Shown here one piece after another: positions 1 through 10,659 of a stretch of 64,000 nucleotides of DNA (the stretch's first letter is position 1; every line of letters begins with the position of its first letter). Both the position numbers and the translations under genes were made by a program. This DNA comes from Cunninghamia lanceolata. Its lineage: Eukaryota; Streptophyta; Pinopsida; Cupressales; Cupressaceae. The stretch lies in assembly GCA_027924645.1 (NCBI GenBank), contig BSBN01000809.1:41198001-41262000 (forward strand), given 5' to 3'. Below the pieces are notes generated by a model. That model saw only the letters and a program-made list of their open reading frames with translations, was not told the origin of the DNA and made no database searches.

Positions 1-892
1 AGAAAGTAATCATTTCTAAATCACTTGAGAGTAAAGGTGGGACAACATCTTTTGATTGACAAGAATACTCCCCTGTTTTACTTTCAACATAGCATGGGGG
101 TGATGTCTGATTGTGTACAGCAGCAACATGATCCTCTGTATCCTCTTTTTTCAAGAATTGTTCATCAGATGACTCACATTCGTCATTCAGTGAAGAGTCT
201 AATTTTATTGACCTGCAACAATCCTGAACTTGGTCATTCAATTCAGAGAAATCAGTCATGGGATTGGGATTTACTTTCTCCTCTATGACTTCACTAGTTT
301 TTATAGTAGGGATCTCATCAATTTCAGTGCACTCTAATTTTTTCATTTGCCCACATTTCTCCTTTCCATAAAATGACTCAAGGAAAGATGTTTTACTATC
401 TTTACCAAAAGCATTAGGATCAGCAATAAAAACCTTATCCTGACAAATGGTTTCCTCTCTACAAGATTTAAAAGATTTATACTTGCACTCCCCTTTTCCT
501 GTATTAGGAAGTAGAGACCTACTATCAATCCCTCCATAATATGACCTAAGAAAAGATGCTCTATTATCATTCCCTTCCAGAATTGATTTTTCTATTGTAT
601 TTTCTAACCACCTATTAGTTTCTAGTGCTGTATTAGCTTGTTGCTGCAAAATTTCTTTTTCCTGCCAGCTTTCAGCCCTGAACACATCTGAAAAAATAAT
701 TAGTCCTTTCAAATATGAATCTATCCTAGTGAGGAATGTTAAACATTTAAGTTCATTGTGTTCAATAGTCCGGTGTATCCTGCAACAACTAGACAAACAA
801 AAATTAGATAAACTTTGAGAATAAAACTGTTCATTCAAAGCTCCCTGAAATAAAGGACTGTTAACTTGAAAACTGTCCCCATATGTGTCCAT
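1..892 (-). CDS. Unrecognised acidic protein of an LTR element, 5' part only (C-terminus off window)
   Basis: I translated the minus strand from an ATG at 892-890 and found 297 codons without a stop, running off the left edge. The N-terminus is Ser/Tyr/Phe-rich. A helical, Gln/Glu-rich segment follows at about residues 60-110, then a long Cys-, Ser- and acid-rich tail. I see no zinc knuckle, protease, reverse transcriptase or integrase motif. The start lies about 115 bases inside the putative primer-binding site, where a retroelement's first ORF normally begins. The open frame and lack of decay suggest a young element. It resembles in layout, but not obviously in sequence, the broken ORF at 38131-40072. 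It could be a divergent gag or a captured protein; I cannot name its function. Confidence 0.6.
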   Translation of the reverse strand, partial: MDTYGDSFQVNSPLFQGALNEQFYSQSLSNFCLSSCCRIHRTIEHNELKCLTFLTRIDSYLKGLIIFSDVFRAESWQEKEILQQQANTALETNRWLENTIEKSILEGNDNRASFLRSYYGGIDSRSLLPNTGKGECKYKSFKSCREETICQDKVFIADPNAFGKDSKTSFLESFYGKEKCGQMKKLECTEIDEIPTIKTSEVIEEKVNPNPMTDFSELNDQVQDCCRSIKLDSSLNDECESSDEQFLKKEDTEDHVAAVHNQTSPPCYVESKTGEYSCQSKDVVPPLLSSDLEMITF

Positions 893-1006
893 TAAAAAAA
901 ATGGGACCTTCTTTTCACCCTTTTAGGCCTTTTGAAATTTTATGAGATCTAACATATCTCAGAATATAACATTTAAAACTCAAAATTTTAACCCTAAACC
1001 AAATCA

Positions 1007-1096
1007 GGCCCTCCTTCTAGCGCCAAAAAACTGTTGATGATTGCGTTATACAGCCTTCTAGCCCTCTATTTAGCGCCAGAAAACTGTTGATGACTG
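1007..1096 (-). other. Duplicated primer-binding-site / LTR-end segment
   Basis: Read on the minus strand, the LTR-like terminus CATCAACA is followed after a few bases by TGGCGCTA and a purine-rich stretch, as expected for a primer-binding site (PBS) starting with TGG. The block occurs twice, about 52 bases apart: TGGCGCTAGAAGGAGGG at 1007-1025 and a diverged copy at 1061-1078. Each copy is preceded by ATCAACAG. Only one can be the working PBS. The primer tRNA is not identified. Confidence 0.5.
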
Positions 1097-4000
1097 TTTT
1101 GATGCAATCATAACAATAAGTTAAAATTCACATATAATGAACTGAAACTATACTTGAAAGATAAGAAGGAATCATTTGAGATTCAACTAATCCCAAGTCT
1201 ACAATGGTTCGGTTGGTCAAGTTCAGTTGGTCAATGTGAAGCTATAATGTTCAAGGGGCCTTACGTAGTTTAGGTTTGTTTTGTGGTTTACTGGCCTAAC
1301 AATATGCAAAAAGGTCATAGATTTCAACAAGTATTCTGTTCATTTGCATAAAGGTGATACTGTGCTGCAGGTTTCAGAGGGTTTTCTTAGATTTTTTGCA
1401 GCTTTCTTCTTCATGTACTTATGAAAACTGTTTACTTAGACTCTGTTATGCATGCTTCCTCAAATTTGAGACAATTTCCTTTAGATTTCTACGTTTTCAG
1501 CTAAATACTTCAGATGGGTTGGGAAAAGTTAGAAAGATCTACTCTATACCTCATTTAATCTACCGAAGGATCTAAGTGTTTCTGTTATGCACTATGTAAA
1601 TACCACAGTAATTTGATCAAATCCACAGTAAAAACCCTAAATGTAAGTTCTGAGCATTTTCACAAACATACATTTAAAATTGCAAGCTCTCAAAGAAGAT
1701 ATTTCAAAATACAAAGAAGAGCAGGAGAACACTCAGAAGATAGATGCAGAACTCCAGATTATATTGTATTAGAAACGAATAGTCATACATGATTTACAAT
1801 GTAGGAATGACTCTTAGTTTCATTGATCATACTACAGAGAACTTACAAGCTTTACAGATACAGTAAGGCAGCCAGACATTCCACGCGCACCTTACTGCAG
1901 ACAAACAGGCGACCTCCTTCTTCTACCTCTAAACTATGCTAAGCTAACTCACTGTGTTTTTTCTAAAATCCCTGTTGTAGGCCCTAAAAATCCCTGTTGT
2001 AGCCCCTGTTGTAAAGTATTACAGTGTAGAGAGGCACAATATATAACATTCTGATTGTCCTCACTACAGCAAAAACCTAACTAAACCCCTGGTTCAAACC
2101 TCTGGTTACAGCAATAAATACAGGTGAACCAGTTCTCAAAAATATCTCTGAGCAGTGTCAAATCTGGGCGAAATATTGCCCCTTCTGAGAAGTTCCGGCA
2201 GCTGGGCAATAACTTCTGTTTGTCTGTTGTAGTAATGCCTCCAGCTGCAACTCTGTCTTTCACTTGAATGGCCTTGACTTTTCGCACTTTATCCTTATCT
2301 TCTTGCTCCTGAGATCAGATTTCCTTCCTCCATGAGGTCACTGTGTTGACTTTCCAGCTGCTTCCTCAACTGCAAGCCTGCAAGACAAGACAAGCCATAA
2401 GTTTCACATTTATCACATAAACAGCAGGAAATTAAAATAAGCGTTTAAATCCAGGTGACTGCGCAAGATTGTGGAAATCGGATCCAAAATCCGCTCAAAA
2501 CGCGCCAAAAATGCGTTCAGACCGCTCAAAATTCACGGGTCAACCATCGCTGACCGAAAAATGCCAGAGGCGCCAAAAAAAACACTCTAAAACTCCACCG
2601 CCTCATTTCCCGCCCATCGGCATGATCATCGCTGTCGGTGCGTCAAAAAACATGTTAGCCGACATTGACTTCATCATCATGATATTTCGCTTCTGCATAT
2701 CGGGGAAAAGAACAACATCATCATCATCATCATGCTGAAGAAGAAGAGGGGGATATGAATATGATCATGCTGCCGAGGAAAGGAAGATGATGGTGACGTC
2801 ATCATGATATTCGGGCTTCATTGAAATGCTAAGGATGACGTCATCATCATGTTCGGTTAAGATCAGGGGGATAATTATGATATCGGGTCACCTAAGGAGC
2901 ATGATCAGGATGATGAATGTAATATGACCCTTTTTGCGGCCAAGGTAACCCTCTCAAAAGATCAGGATGATGATGATCATCATCATATTTGGGGCTTTTG
3001 TCGAACTTGGAATACGACGTCATCATCATATTTGGGAACCAGATCGTGCTTGGGAAAATATCCTGTTGAAGGAAAAATGTGATGATGATGATCATCAGGA
3101 GGATATTTGTTTCTTCGTTTATTAGATCGGGATGACGTCATCATGATATTCGGGGCCTTTGTTAAACTTAGATCATGACGTCATCATGATATTTCGCCAA
3201 CCGGATCATGTTTGGGAAAAATCCTGCCGAAGGGAAAATGTGATGATGATGATCATCAGGATACTTGCAAAAGGTTGTACTTCATCGGCAGGAGGACTTT
3301 GCGAAATATCAGGTGGACAAACAAGATCATGATGATCTTGACGATATGACAGGATAAAAAATATATGATGATGATCCTCCTTATCGAATTATCCAGATGA
3401 CGTCATCATCATAATTTGTCTTCGGAGCACAAGGATGAGTTAAGGTCATCATGATATTTGCGCTAGGGTGATATTGTAAAATATGATGATGCTGTTGAGA
3501 AATGCAATATCGACCTCTTCTGAATAGATAGGGTGATCATCATGATATTCGCTAACCGGAGATCAGGAGGATATGAAGATGATGATCCTCTTCGTCGATT
3601 TATGATGATGATTTCTCCATTACTTAGCGAATTTCAGCGAATGACCCGTGAAAGATCAGGATGATATGAAGTCGTCATCATCATATTTCGAACTTCAGCA
3701 AATATCATGATGATGACCTTCCGAAGGATTATAGCATGCGCATGTAAATATGCCGAAGGTGGATTTTCTAAGTCAGGGTGATCAGCATGATATTATAAGA
3801 TCAGGTAATGTTGAAATATCATGATGATGCTCGCTATACAAAGACCGCTCGACGGGGAAAACTTATCGTGACTTAAAGTTGATGTCATCATGATATTCGA
3901 ACCTCAGGATATTATCGGGGGGGGTTCAAATATGATGATGATGATGCTCTTCATGTAATCAAAACTGAGTTTATAAAATATGACCTTCCTAAAAAAATAT

Positions 4001-4430
4001 CATGATGATGCATAATGCGCATAAGGTCATTTGACGGGTAAAAAGCACTACCACCTAAGATTGACGTCCGGATGTTGCGACTGCATGATTTTTATCGGGT
4101 GATAGACCAAGATCATGATGATCTTGACAACATGACTTAGGATATAAAAATATGATGATCCTCCTGTGAATATCAGGTTTGACCAAGACTTTGACCGTGC
4201 ATAACTTTCACATATGGAAGAATTTTCGAGTGAAGTAAAAGGCAAACCTGCATGGAATTTCAAGCTCTTTCTAAATATGAGGTCACAGCAATAAAATATG
4301 AACTTTGACAAACTAACCTCATGATGATGACCTACCTCATCCAATATCATGATGATGATGCACCTGACCTTCATTTTTACCAAACCGCCAGAAAGCAGAA
4401 AAAACACAAGCAGAAGTAAAAAGCAAAACA
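1085..4430 (-). mobile_element. Putative 5' LTR (about 3.3 kb) of a minus-strand LTR retrotransposon
   Basis: The left boundary is set by the PBS-like block and the terminus TGTTGATG. The right boundary is set by AAAACA, immediately before the point where coding sequence of another element resumes at about 4440. On the minus strand the LTR would run TGTT to AACA, the same termini as the complete element at 34987-42891. The second LTR is outside the window, so length and boundaries are inferred. No gene is visible inside. The part at 1085-2450 is ordinary AT-rich DNA with short frames only; 2600-4370 is a dense motif array described separately. Confidence 0.4.
2620..4370. repeat. Degenerate ATGATG/CATCAT array with TGACGTCA palindromes
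   Basis: About 1.75 kb is filled with short runs of ATGATGATG and CATCATCAT, often inside TCATCATGATATT. The palindrome TGACGTCA occurs exactly at 2794, 2836, 3133, 3176 and 3398, and near-copies are frequent. A perfect 20-base palindrome made of three ATG, AT and three CAT units lies at 2967-2986. Spacing is irregular, so this is a dispersed motif cluster rather than a simple tandem repeat. TGACGTCA is the classic bZIP (CRE/TGA-type) site, so an LTR enhancer role is possible but inferred. The same TGACGTCATC motif occurs in the chromovirus LTRs. Confidence 0.75.
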
Positions 4431-4448
4431 TCAGCAGGGGTCCCCATT

Positions 4449-4880
4449 TTGCTAAGGAGCATAATGGGGCGTGTTGTGAACATCACAATAGGTCCCTATG
4501 TTGAGATTCCTCCCCTGAAATCCTTGCAAGGATTGGGAGGTCATTGTCAAAGTACTCCACCGCGACAAATGAGGATTGATCCCAGTGCTTCATCTCCTAA
4601 ATTGCACAAGCCCATGAAAGAGGATAGCCCTATCTTACAAAAGATAAGTGGTAAAACAAAATGAAATAGAAAAGAAAGAGAAAGAAGAAAAAGAAGACAA
4701 GTTTATGCCATAAACCTTGCCTCTCAACAAGAAAACATTGATCCCAACATTCAATCAAACAAAGATGATCCTAACAATGAACAAGATATGAACTTGGCTA
4801 TGGTACGTTATGTCCTACTATCCTCCATCATTAGGGAATGGGACGATGACAACGATGATTTATTTATAGATAATCTCTAG
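4449..4880 (+). pseudogene. Terminal fragment of a retrotransposon reading frame, one in-frame stop
   Basis: The frame is open from before 4449, has a TGA at 4662-4664, then stays open in the same frame to a TAG at 4878-4880. The first part is rich in Pro and Gly and reads like a capsid/protease-type linker. The second part has a very basic Arg/Lys run and then an Asn/Asp-rich acidic tail. No catalytic motif is visible. Placement upstream of a non-coding 3' region and LTR suggests the end of an element ORF. The ATG at 4449 is probably not a real start, because the frame is open upstream up to the insertion junction. Confidence 0.45.
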
Positions 4881-6608
4881 CCCGGCAAGGGCCCTAGAGG
4901 TAAGTATCTCCAACCCTTTATCTCTCTCGTGATGTGCTTCCCCCGTGATGTGTTATGTATTGTTTAGGCCTCCTAGGATGACCTTGGATTCTCTCGTAAG
5001 GTTCAGGATACCAGGAGACTGCCTCTGTTGTGACCTTCTTCTATTTGTATCATCATTCTTCTATATTACCTCTCTCTGATTTCATGGTTGTGTGTTGTGT
5101 CTGAGAGACATAGCATCGTGGTTGGTAACTTGGGGGCATCCTCCTATGTGACTATCCCTAAGACACTTGTTTCTCCTCTCTTATTTATTGTTTCCCTTCC
5201 TCTAGTGTTTCCATCTAGCAGGTGGATAACGACAAACATTTATACTGATGTGGACCTAGTGTCCCTTTTGAGAGCAATCAAAAAATGGACTATAGTTCCT
5301 AATATGATGATAGGGTTGTATATCTTATCCGATGCTTGGCTAGTGGAAGCACTCATGCTTTCCGTGTAGTGAATTTTATGATGTTTCTATCACATTTACA
5401 AACCTTAACAATACTGTTGCTCCGTGCACCTTTGTTTGCCTTTGAATCTAGCCTTGGCGGTACTCGATTTGGAGAATTTTGTAATATAGCCCTTGGTTAT
5501 CCTCGAACTCTGAATTCACTGTATAACCTTGGCTCTTTGTGTGGTTAATCATATGCATTGATGTCGTTGTTTATCATGATGTTGTAGACACTAACATGTT
5601 TCTTGCAGGGATGTGTTTGTGGGAACATTTGGTGATCGTAAAGTACATGTCACCTCCAGGGGGCACGGGCTTTGTGAAAGTCGGTGTTCCCTTGTGTGTT
5701 TTCTTCCTACCTTAATGTGCTTGATATCGATAACTGATATCAAGCACCTTAAGGTGGGGGCATATAAGGTATGCTGTCTGTTATAGATGTTAGCAATGTG
5801 TTTGACCTCAGATACAGTGACCTGTTCTCTTGAGTAGTGCATCATGCATCTTGAGTTTGTTTGTAATCAATCAATCAATCATGTAAGCCCTATGTGGAGG
5901 TAGGATATCAAGCATATCCTTTTTCTTAAGCCCTCTGCAGAGGTGGGGATGGTGTATTTCTTGGAGCAGATTGCATCATCCCATCATTTTCAAAAGTCCT
6001 CTGTGGAGGCAGGGAGTGGTTATGTGACTAACTCAACCCTTAAGCGTGTCTTCGGTGATTGTTGTGAAAAGCCCAATCGTCGGTGTGTGCCTGTAATGTG
6101 CCTGAGATGGTGATGAGCCTAGAAATAGGGAACATACCTCGCATGTCTGCCGTGTTTTCTCCGTGTCTCAAGTGTGTGTGTTTTGGCGTGCTTGTTTTGT
6201 ATGGCATGTTTGTTACCCCATATGTAGTGACCAATGCTCTTGGGGAGTGCTTCATGCATTTTGGGAGGTTTTGTCTGTCTTGTGTGTGTGTTGCCCCATA
6301 TACAGAGACTTGCGCCCTTAAGTGGTGCATCGTGTATTATGGGAGGTTTGTTTACTTTCCAATACTTGCATTTGCATTTCATATATATGAGAAAAAGAAA
6401 AGAAAAGATATCATTTATGTCTTTCATGCATTAATGTGTCTTCCATGCATTAACTGTCTGCTCTGTGTTCTACGTGACTGTAACTGTCTTCTCCGTGTTT
6501 TGTGTGCCTGTTACTGTCTTCTATGTGATTGGTATGTCTTCTCCATGTTTGGTGTGTTTGTGACCTTACTTTAATGCATGTATTGGCCTCGCATTTATAC
6601 ATACATTA
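4881..6608 (+). other. Non-coding 3' internal region of element C
   Basis: No credible gene. It contains a polypurine-like block, TTAAGGTGGGGGCATAT, near 5750; several copies of a segment reading roughly AAGYCCTCTGYRGAGGYRGGG between 5880 and 6020; and a dense array of TGTGTCTTCTGTGTTT-like motifs at 6070-6560. The related minus-strand element shows the matching array at 43700-44050, which explains the overlapping short frames here. Confidence 0.55.
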
Positions 6609-6624
6609 AAGTGGGGGCTAAATG
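6609..6624 (+). other. Polypurine tract of element C
   Basis: TAAAGTGGGGGCTAAA lies directly before the TG that opens the LTR at 6625. The same sequence precedes LTR starts at 22941 (plus) and 43568 (minus), so three independent copies support the call. Confidence 0.75.
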
Positions 6625-7808
6625 TAACGTCAGAAAATGTCCCCTTGGGGGCTTTTCCCTCATAAGGTTTAGCTCCCGGGTCTTTAGAGTGCATTTAGGA
6701 CATTTTAGTTCATATTTTAGCATCCTGATGGAATGAGACCTAAGTCCCATGGCAAATAGGACCTAGGAGGACCCCTTGAGCTGTACCCTGCCTAAAATAG
6801 GGGGGAGGACTTGGGCACCCACGCCCTAGTCCTGCCCTATTTTAGGGCAGCCCCAATTTTTGGGTGTCAGTTAGTGACCGTTATTAGGTCCCTTTGCTGA
6901 CACGATAAGTTTGAATTTCAAATATCTTGGCGGGAGTGCTTGTCGATGCATATATAAGCATGCTTAGGCATTCATTTGTAAACTAGAATTTAATTAGATG
7001 ATCATTGTGAACTTTTGGCATCTTAAGGTAATTAAAGGCTTTCTATTGTGTTGCAAGAGCAGACTTGTATGTTTTATGTGTTGATATTTGCAGATTTGAG
7101 CATCAATCTCCTCATGGCATGAAGAGCATCTTCCTCCATGAAGGCTTCACTACAAAGTGACATATCATTATGTTTTTATCATTGATTCCTTTGGTTTTTG
7201 GCCTCTGCCTCACAAGGGCACGCCCTCTTTATCTGACAACGGTGTTCGAAGACTTAAGTGTCCTCCAGGGTTTGATTGAGGCAAACCTCTAAACACCACA
7301 ACCCCCAAACCAAGTCTTGTGATTGCAGGTTAAAGGTGTCACATCTAGAAAAAGTGGAGTTGCAGGAAGGCTGGGCAGACATCAAGGATTTAGGATCTAA
7401 AGGAAAGACGGACAAAGGAGCACTTCTGGGACTAGGGTGCTCACTCCAGTGTCCTCCACAGATAGATTCTAGAAAATAGAAGTTATAGGGCCGATGAGTG
7501 TCTGAAGGAGGTCCAGATTCCCTAAAAAAGTAGGTACCTTGGACTTGGGCACCCGCTCTAGTGTCCCTGACTGTTCCGCTTCAGAACCCCAAAAATAGGT
7601 ATTCTGTAATTTGGCATTTTACTCCTGTCTGCAAGAGCTTTTTCCGTAATTCATCAATTTGTTGTCGTATTTGCATAATTAGGGTTTTAATAGTCAATTG
7701 AGCATAGGAGAAGGAAAAAATGATAATTAATTCCCTAATCGAAGCTTCCCCTCATTTGCAAGTGACCTAGGGTATGATAGTGCTCACCACTTGACCCTAG
7801 ATCCTTCA
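6625..7808 (+). repeat. 3' LTR of element C (about 1.18 kb)
   Basis: It starts TGTAACGTCAG after the polypurine tract. The end at 7808 (CTTCA) was set by comparison with the minus-strand relative, which is split between 42892-43568 and 34427-34986. Matching stretches include the CACCACAACCCCCAAA block at about 7295-7310 and the GAAAAAGTGGAGTTGCAGG block near 7348. After subtracting the insertion, the relative is about 1.23 kb, close to this length. Confidence 0.6.
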
Positions 7809-7816
7809 ATGTTAGG

Positions 7817-7995
7817 GTGAAAGGAGGATTTTAACATCTAAACCACAAAAGATTAACAAATCCAATTTTACCCTAAACAGTCCCTTCATTGTCACAGCTA
7901 GTTATGGATCGAGAGCCTATCAACTATCTACACCTGAGGGGTAGCCTCTAGAGGAACCTATGAACATCATGCACTTGAAGAAATTCTATGCATGA
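7817..7995 (+). pseudogene. C-terminal end of Ty3/Tat polyprotein (integrase tail)
   Basis: The frame ending in TGA at 7993-7995 shows the usual Ty3 pol tail: a PFIV core, an SRAYQLSTPEG block, and the terminal LKKFYA. This matches the family pattern of GPF-V, then AY-L, then LKKYY at the polyprotein end. One in-frame TAG lies just after the PEG block. The upstream integrase is missing because element C interrupts it, so this is a short non-functional relic. Its value is that it fixes the lineage and the orientation of the element. Confidence 0.7.
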
Positions 7996-10659
7996 CCCAT
8001 CAAATATCCCAAGTCAAAAAATCAAAAAAATCAAGAAAAACCGAGTGCAATAAAGCCGTCCAATGGTTAAAATCACTCTGGTGACGCCTTGGATAAGTAC
8101 CATGGTGAAAACCTATTTTAGGCACCATGTGTAGCGATCAGTCCTACCATCTAATAAATCCCTCTATGCACCCATAACCATCTATCATGCCATAATAAAA
8201 TGCATCATTGCATAATCATCCATCCCATTTACATACCATAGCTTGGAGTTTGAAGCATTTTTGGTCATCCCACCCTCATCTCCTTTCATAAATCCCACCC
8301 ACAAATAAAATCCTGGAGACGGTATCCTTCTATGCTCCTGAGAGTTGGAAATCATATCAAAATACAAAAAAAAAATCACAACATTCTAAAAATCCCAAAA
8401 ACAATCATAATATTCTCAAAAATCCAAAAATATCAAAATATCCCCTAAAAATACAAAAAAATAAAAATATTATTAAAAAAAATCCAACCAATAAATGTAC
8501 CCACAAACATCATCAACCCGCATCTTCTTCCATCCACAACCACTCAAAACCATCCTTCTATCCACGAGCCATCCCTACATCATCACGTCTATCCAAAACT
8601 ACATATTCATCTCACCTCCATCTTTTAAGGACCTTGATCCTGTGGATATGGGTATGTAGGTAGTCTGGAATATGAAGAAAGTATCTAGTACTCAGGTCCA
8701 CAAGATGCACCCATTCAACCTAGTTGGATGGTCTAGATCGATCAAACTTACCTTGCAAAGCAAACTAAGCATCAACATCAAAACATCATCCTCAAAACGC
8801 AAAAATCATCAATTAATAAATCAAACCTCATCATCACAAATATCTAGCTATCTGCTTGCTTATCCTTTTTAACATCTATATCCAACAACCTTATCAACAC
8901 ATTCTAGCCTTAATGGATATATCATTCCTACAATAGGCAGAATTTATTTATCCTTAATCATCATCATCCTTATCTTATCTAAACATCTCTTGGCAAGAAA
9001 TACCTGGCTATGGTCTTGCTTGTGATTGATCTTGTTGATTCTTGATTTTTTATCTTGAGCCTCTTTTTTAGGGATACTCGAAAGCTGCCTTGATCTCATC
9101 ATATCTTGGTATGTGGACGAGGACACCTAAAATGGAGCATAGTCATTGTTTTGGATGTGTTTGTAGGATGGTCTCCTTACCTCTAAGAACGGTATTCATA
9201 TCTTGATAATGATGTGTCGGTTCTAGCATTATTTCTCTCTTAGGGCATTTAAGCACAGATCTCGCCTTTTATGTTTCCAGGAGGTTATGTTATGAGTCCC
9301 CTTCCATCATCTTGTCAAGGTTGTGCTATCTTACGGGTCTAGGTACTTATCCCTTTGCTTATAAGTCCGGTCCATGCAAAAACAGGATAATAATCAACAC
9401 TTTGGTCCTATCATACCTTTGTGCACTCTATCCTATTTTTCTATAATAAACCTAGAAATGCTCTCAATATTATCATGTAAGTACTAATCCTAGCTCATTC
9501 CCCCCATCCAAGTTTTTCATCCATCTAACTTCTTTTCTATTTAACATGTCTTGTCTACCCCCCCCCCCAACATGAGTCCCTCAATGACGTGGTGTCTACT
9601 GACTTAGTTTTCCTTCCATTTTCCCTATACCTATCCCCATTCATCCTTTCCCCTATCCTTTCCCCAATCTTGTCACCTAGGGTTTGACATAATCTAAATT
9701 GTATCATGACATATTTTCCATTCCATCACATTGCATGTACATTTTATTTTTAGATGCATTATCATTATTACATTGTCACTTGCATTACATTTAGGAACAT
9801 TTCCATTTACATTTTGCATACCATATATCATCACATTTTGTATATACAAGAAAAGAAAACATTGCATAAATCATTTACTAGGCATGGCATCTATAACATC
9901 ATGAAACATAACATCATCATATAAATCATTAGCATGCAAATATTTGTCCATATCATAAACCATCATAATTCAACTGCATCCATTTCCATAATCCAACATA
10001 ACATACATAGGAAACATTTTAGATCATAATCATTTTGCATACATAAAATAAAGCAAGTAGCACAACACATTTATCATCATCCATAAAGCATTTTGCATAA
10101 AATAAACATAAGCACATAAACACATCATAACCACAGCATATAGGTCACCAAAATCATCTCATATATATATCATCATCGCAAAAAATGTACATCGCTCATA
10201 TATACATCAAAAATATGTCATAATGCCTCCAAGGGACAAAATGATACAACATCAAAAAATTGTCAGCCCTAGCCTGATGAGCCTCTCTATGACTGAGTCG
10301 GAGATCCCCCTGGACCCTGTGGTGGCTATGGTGGCTGCGATGGCTATGGTACTTGTGGCGCTACCTACTGAGACAGTGGTTGATGGACATACTGCATTGA
10401 TCTCAACCTATGTGAACCTGACATCCTAGATCGACTTCGCTAACTAAAGCTGGGAAGCCGCTACTCCTGAGGAACAGCTGTGCAGTAAGTTGCATAATAA
10501 TAGTCTGCCTGAGAGGCCTGCTGTGATGCCCGTCTTTGATCCTCCACCAACTGACTCTACTGACTCTACAACTGCATTGTATGTGCTATGCTCCCTCTGG
10601 CCACTAACCCTTGCAACCTGGAAACCTCAACCTGCAGTCTCGAAACCTGGCTAGTTAAA
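7996..10659 (+). other. Non-coding spacer of the Tat-like element
   Basis: No gene is supported. The stretch is poor in G and rich in CAT, AAAATC and ATCATC words, especially at 8150-8500 and 9680-10200. A run of about ten C lies near 9560. Short frames here are chance products of low complexity. The right end carries the frayed downstream tail of the antisense PMD pseudogene. Confidence 0.5.

Larger units (their letters stand above)
4434..7808 (+). mobile_element. 3' part of a Ty3-like LTR retrotransposon (family C), truncated at 5'
   Basis: The segment holds the end of a reading frame (4449-4880), a long non-coding 3' region, a polypurine tract at 6609-6624 and an LTR from 6625. Two related copies occur in the window: the minus-strand 3' end at 34427-44400, and a more distant relative ending in the LTR at 22941. 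All three share the polypurine tract TAAAGTGGGGGCTAAA. The upstream part is cut off where the minus-strand LTR (1085-4430) abuts. The element appears to sit in the integrase region of a Tat-like element, whose coding sequence resumes right after 7808. Confidence 0.6.

Noticed and set aside
4048..4431. 127 aa minus-strand frame with hydrophobic start
   Set aside because: It lies at the end of the ATGATG array next to the LTR terminus. Composition follows the repeat; no family features.
6083..6574. 163 aa Cys/Leu-rich frame that looks membrane-like
   Set aside because: It follows the TGTGTCTTC motif array of the family-C 3' region and is matched by equally open frames in the minus-strand relative.
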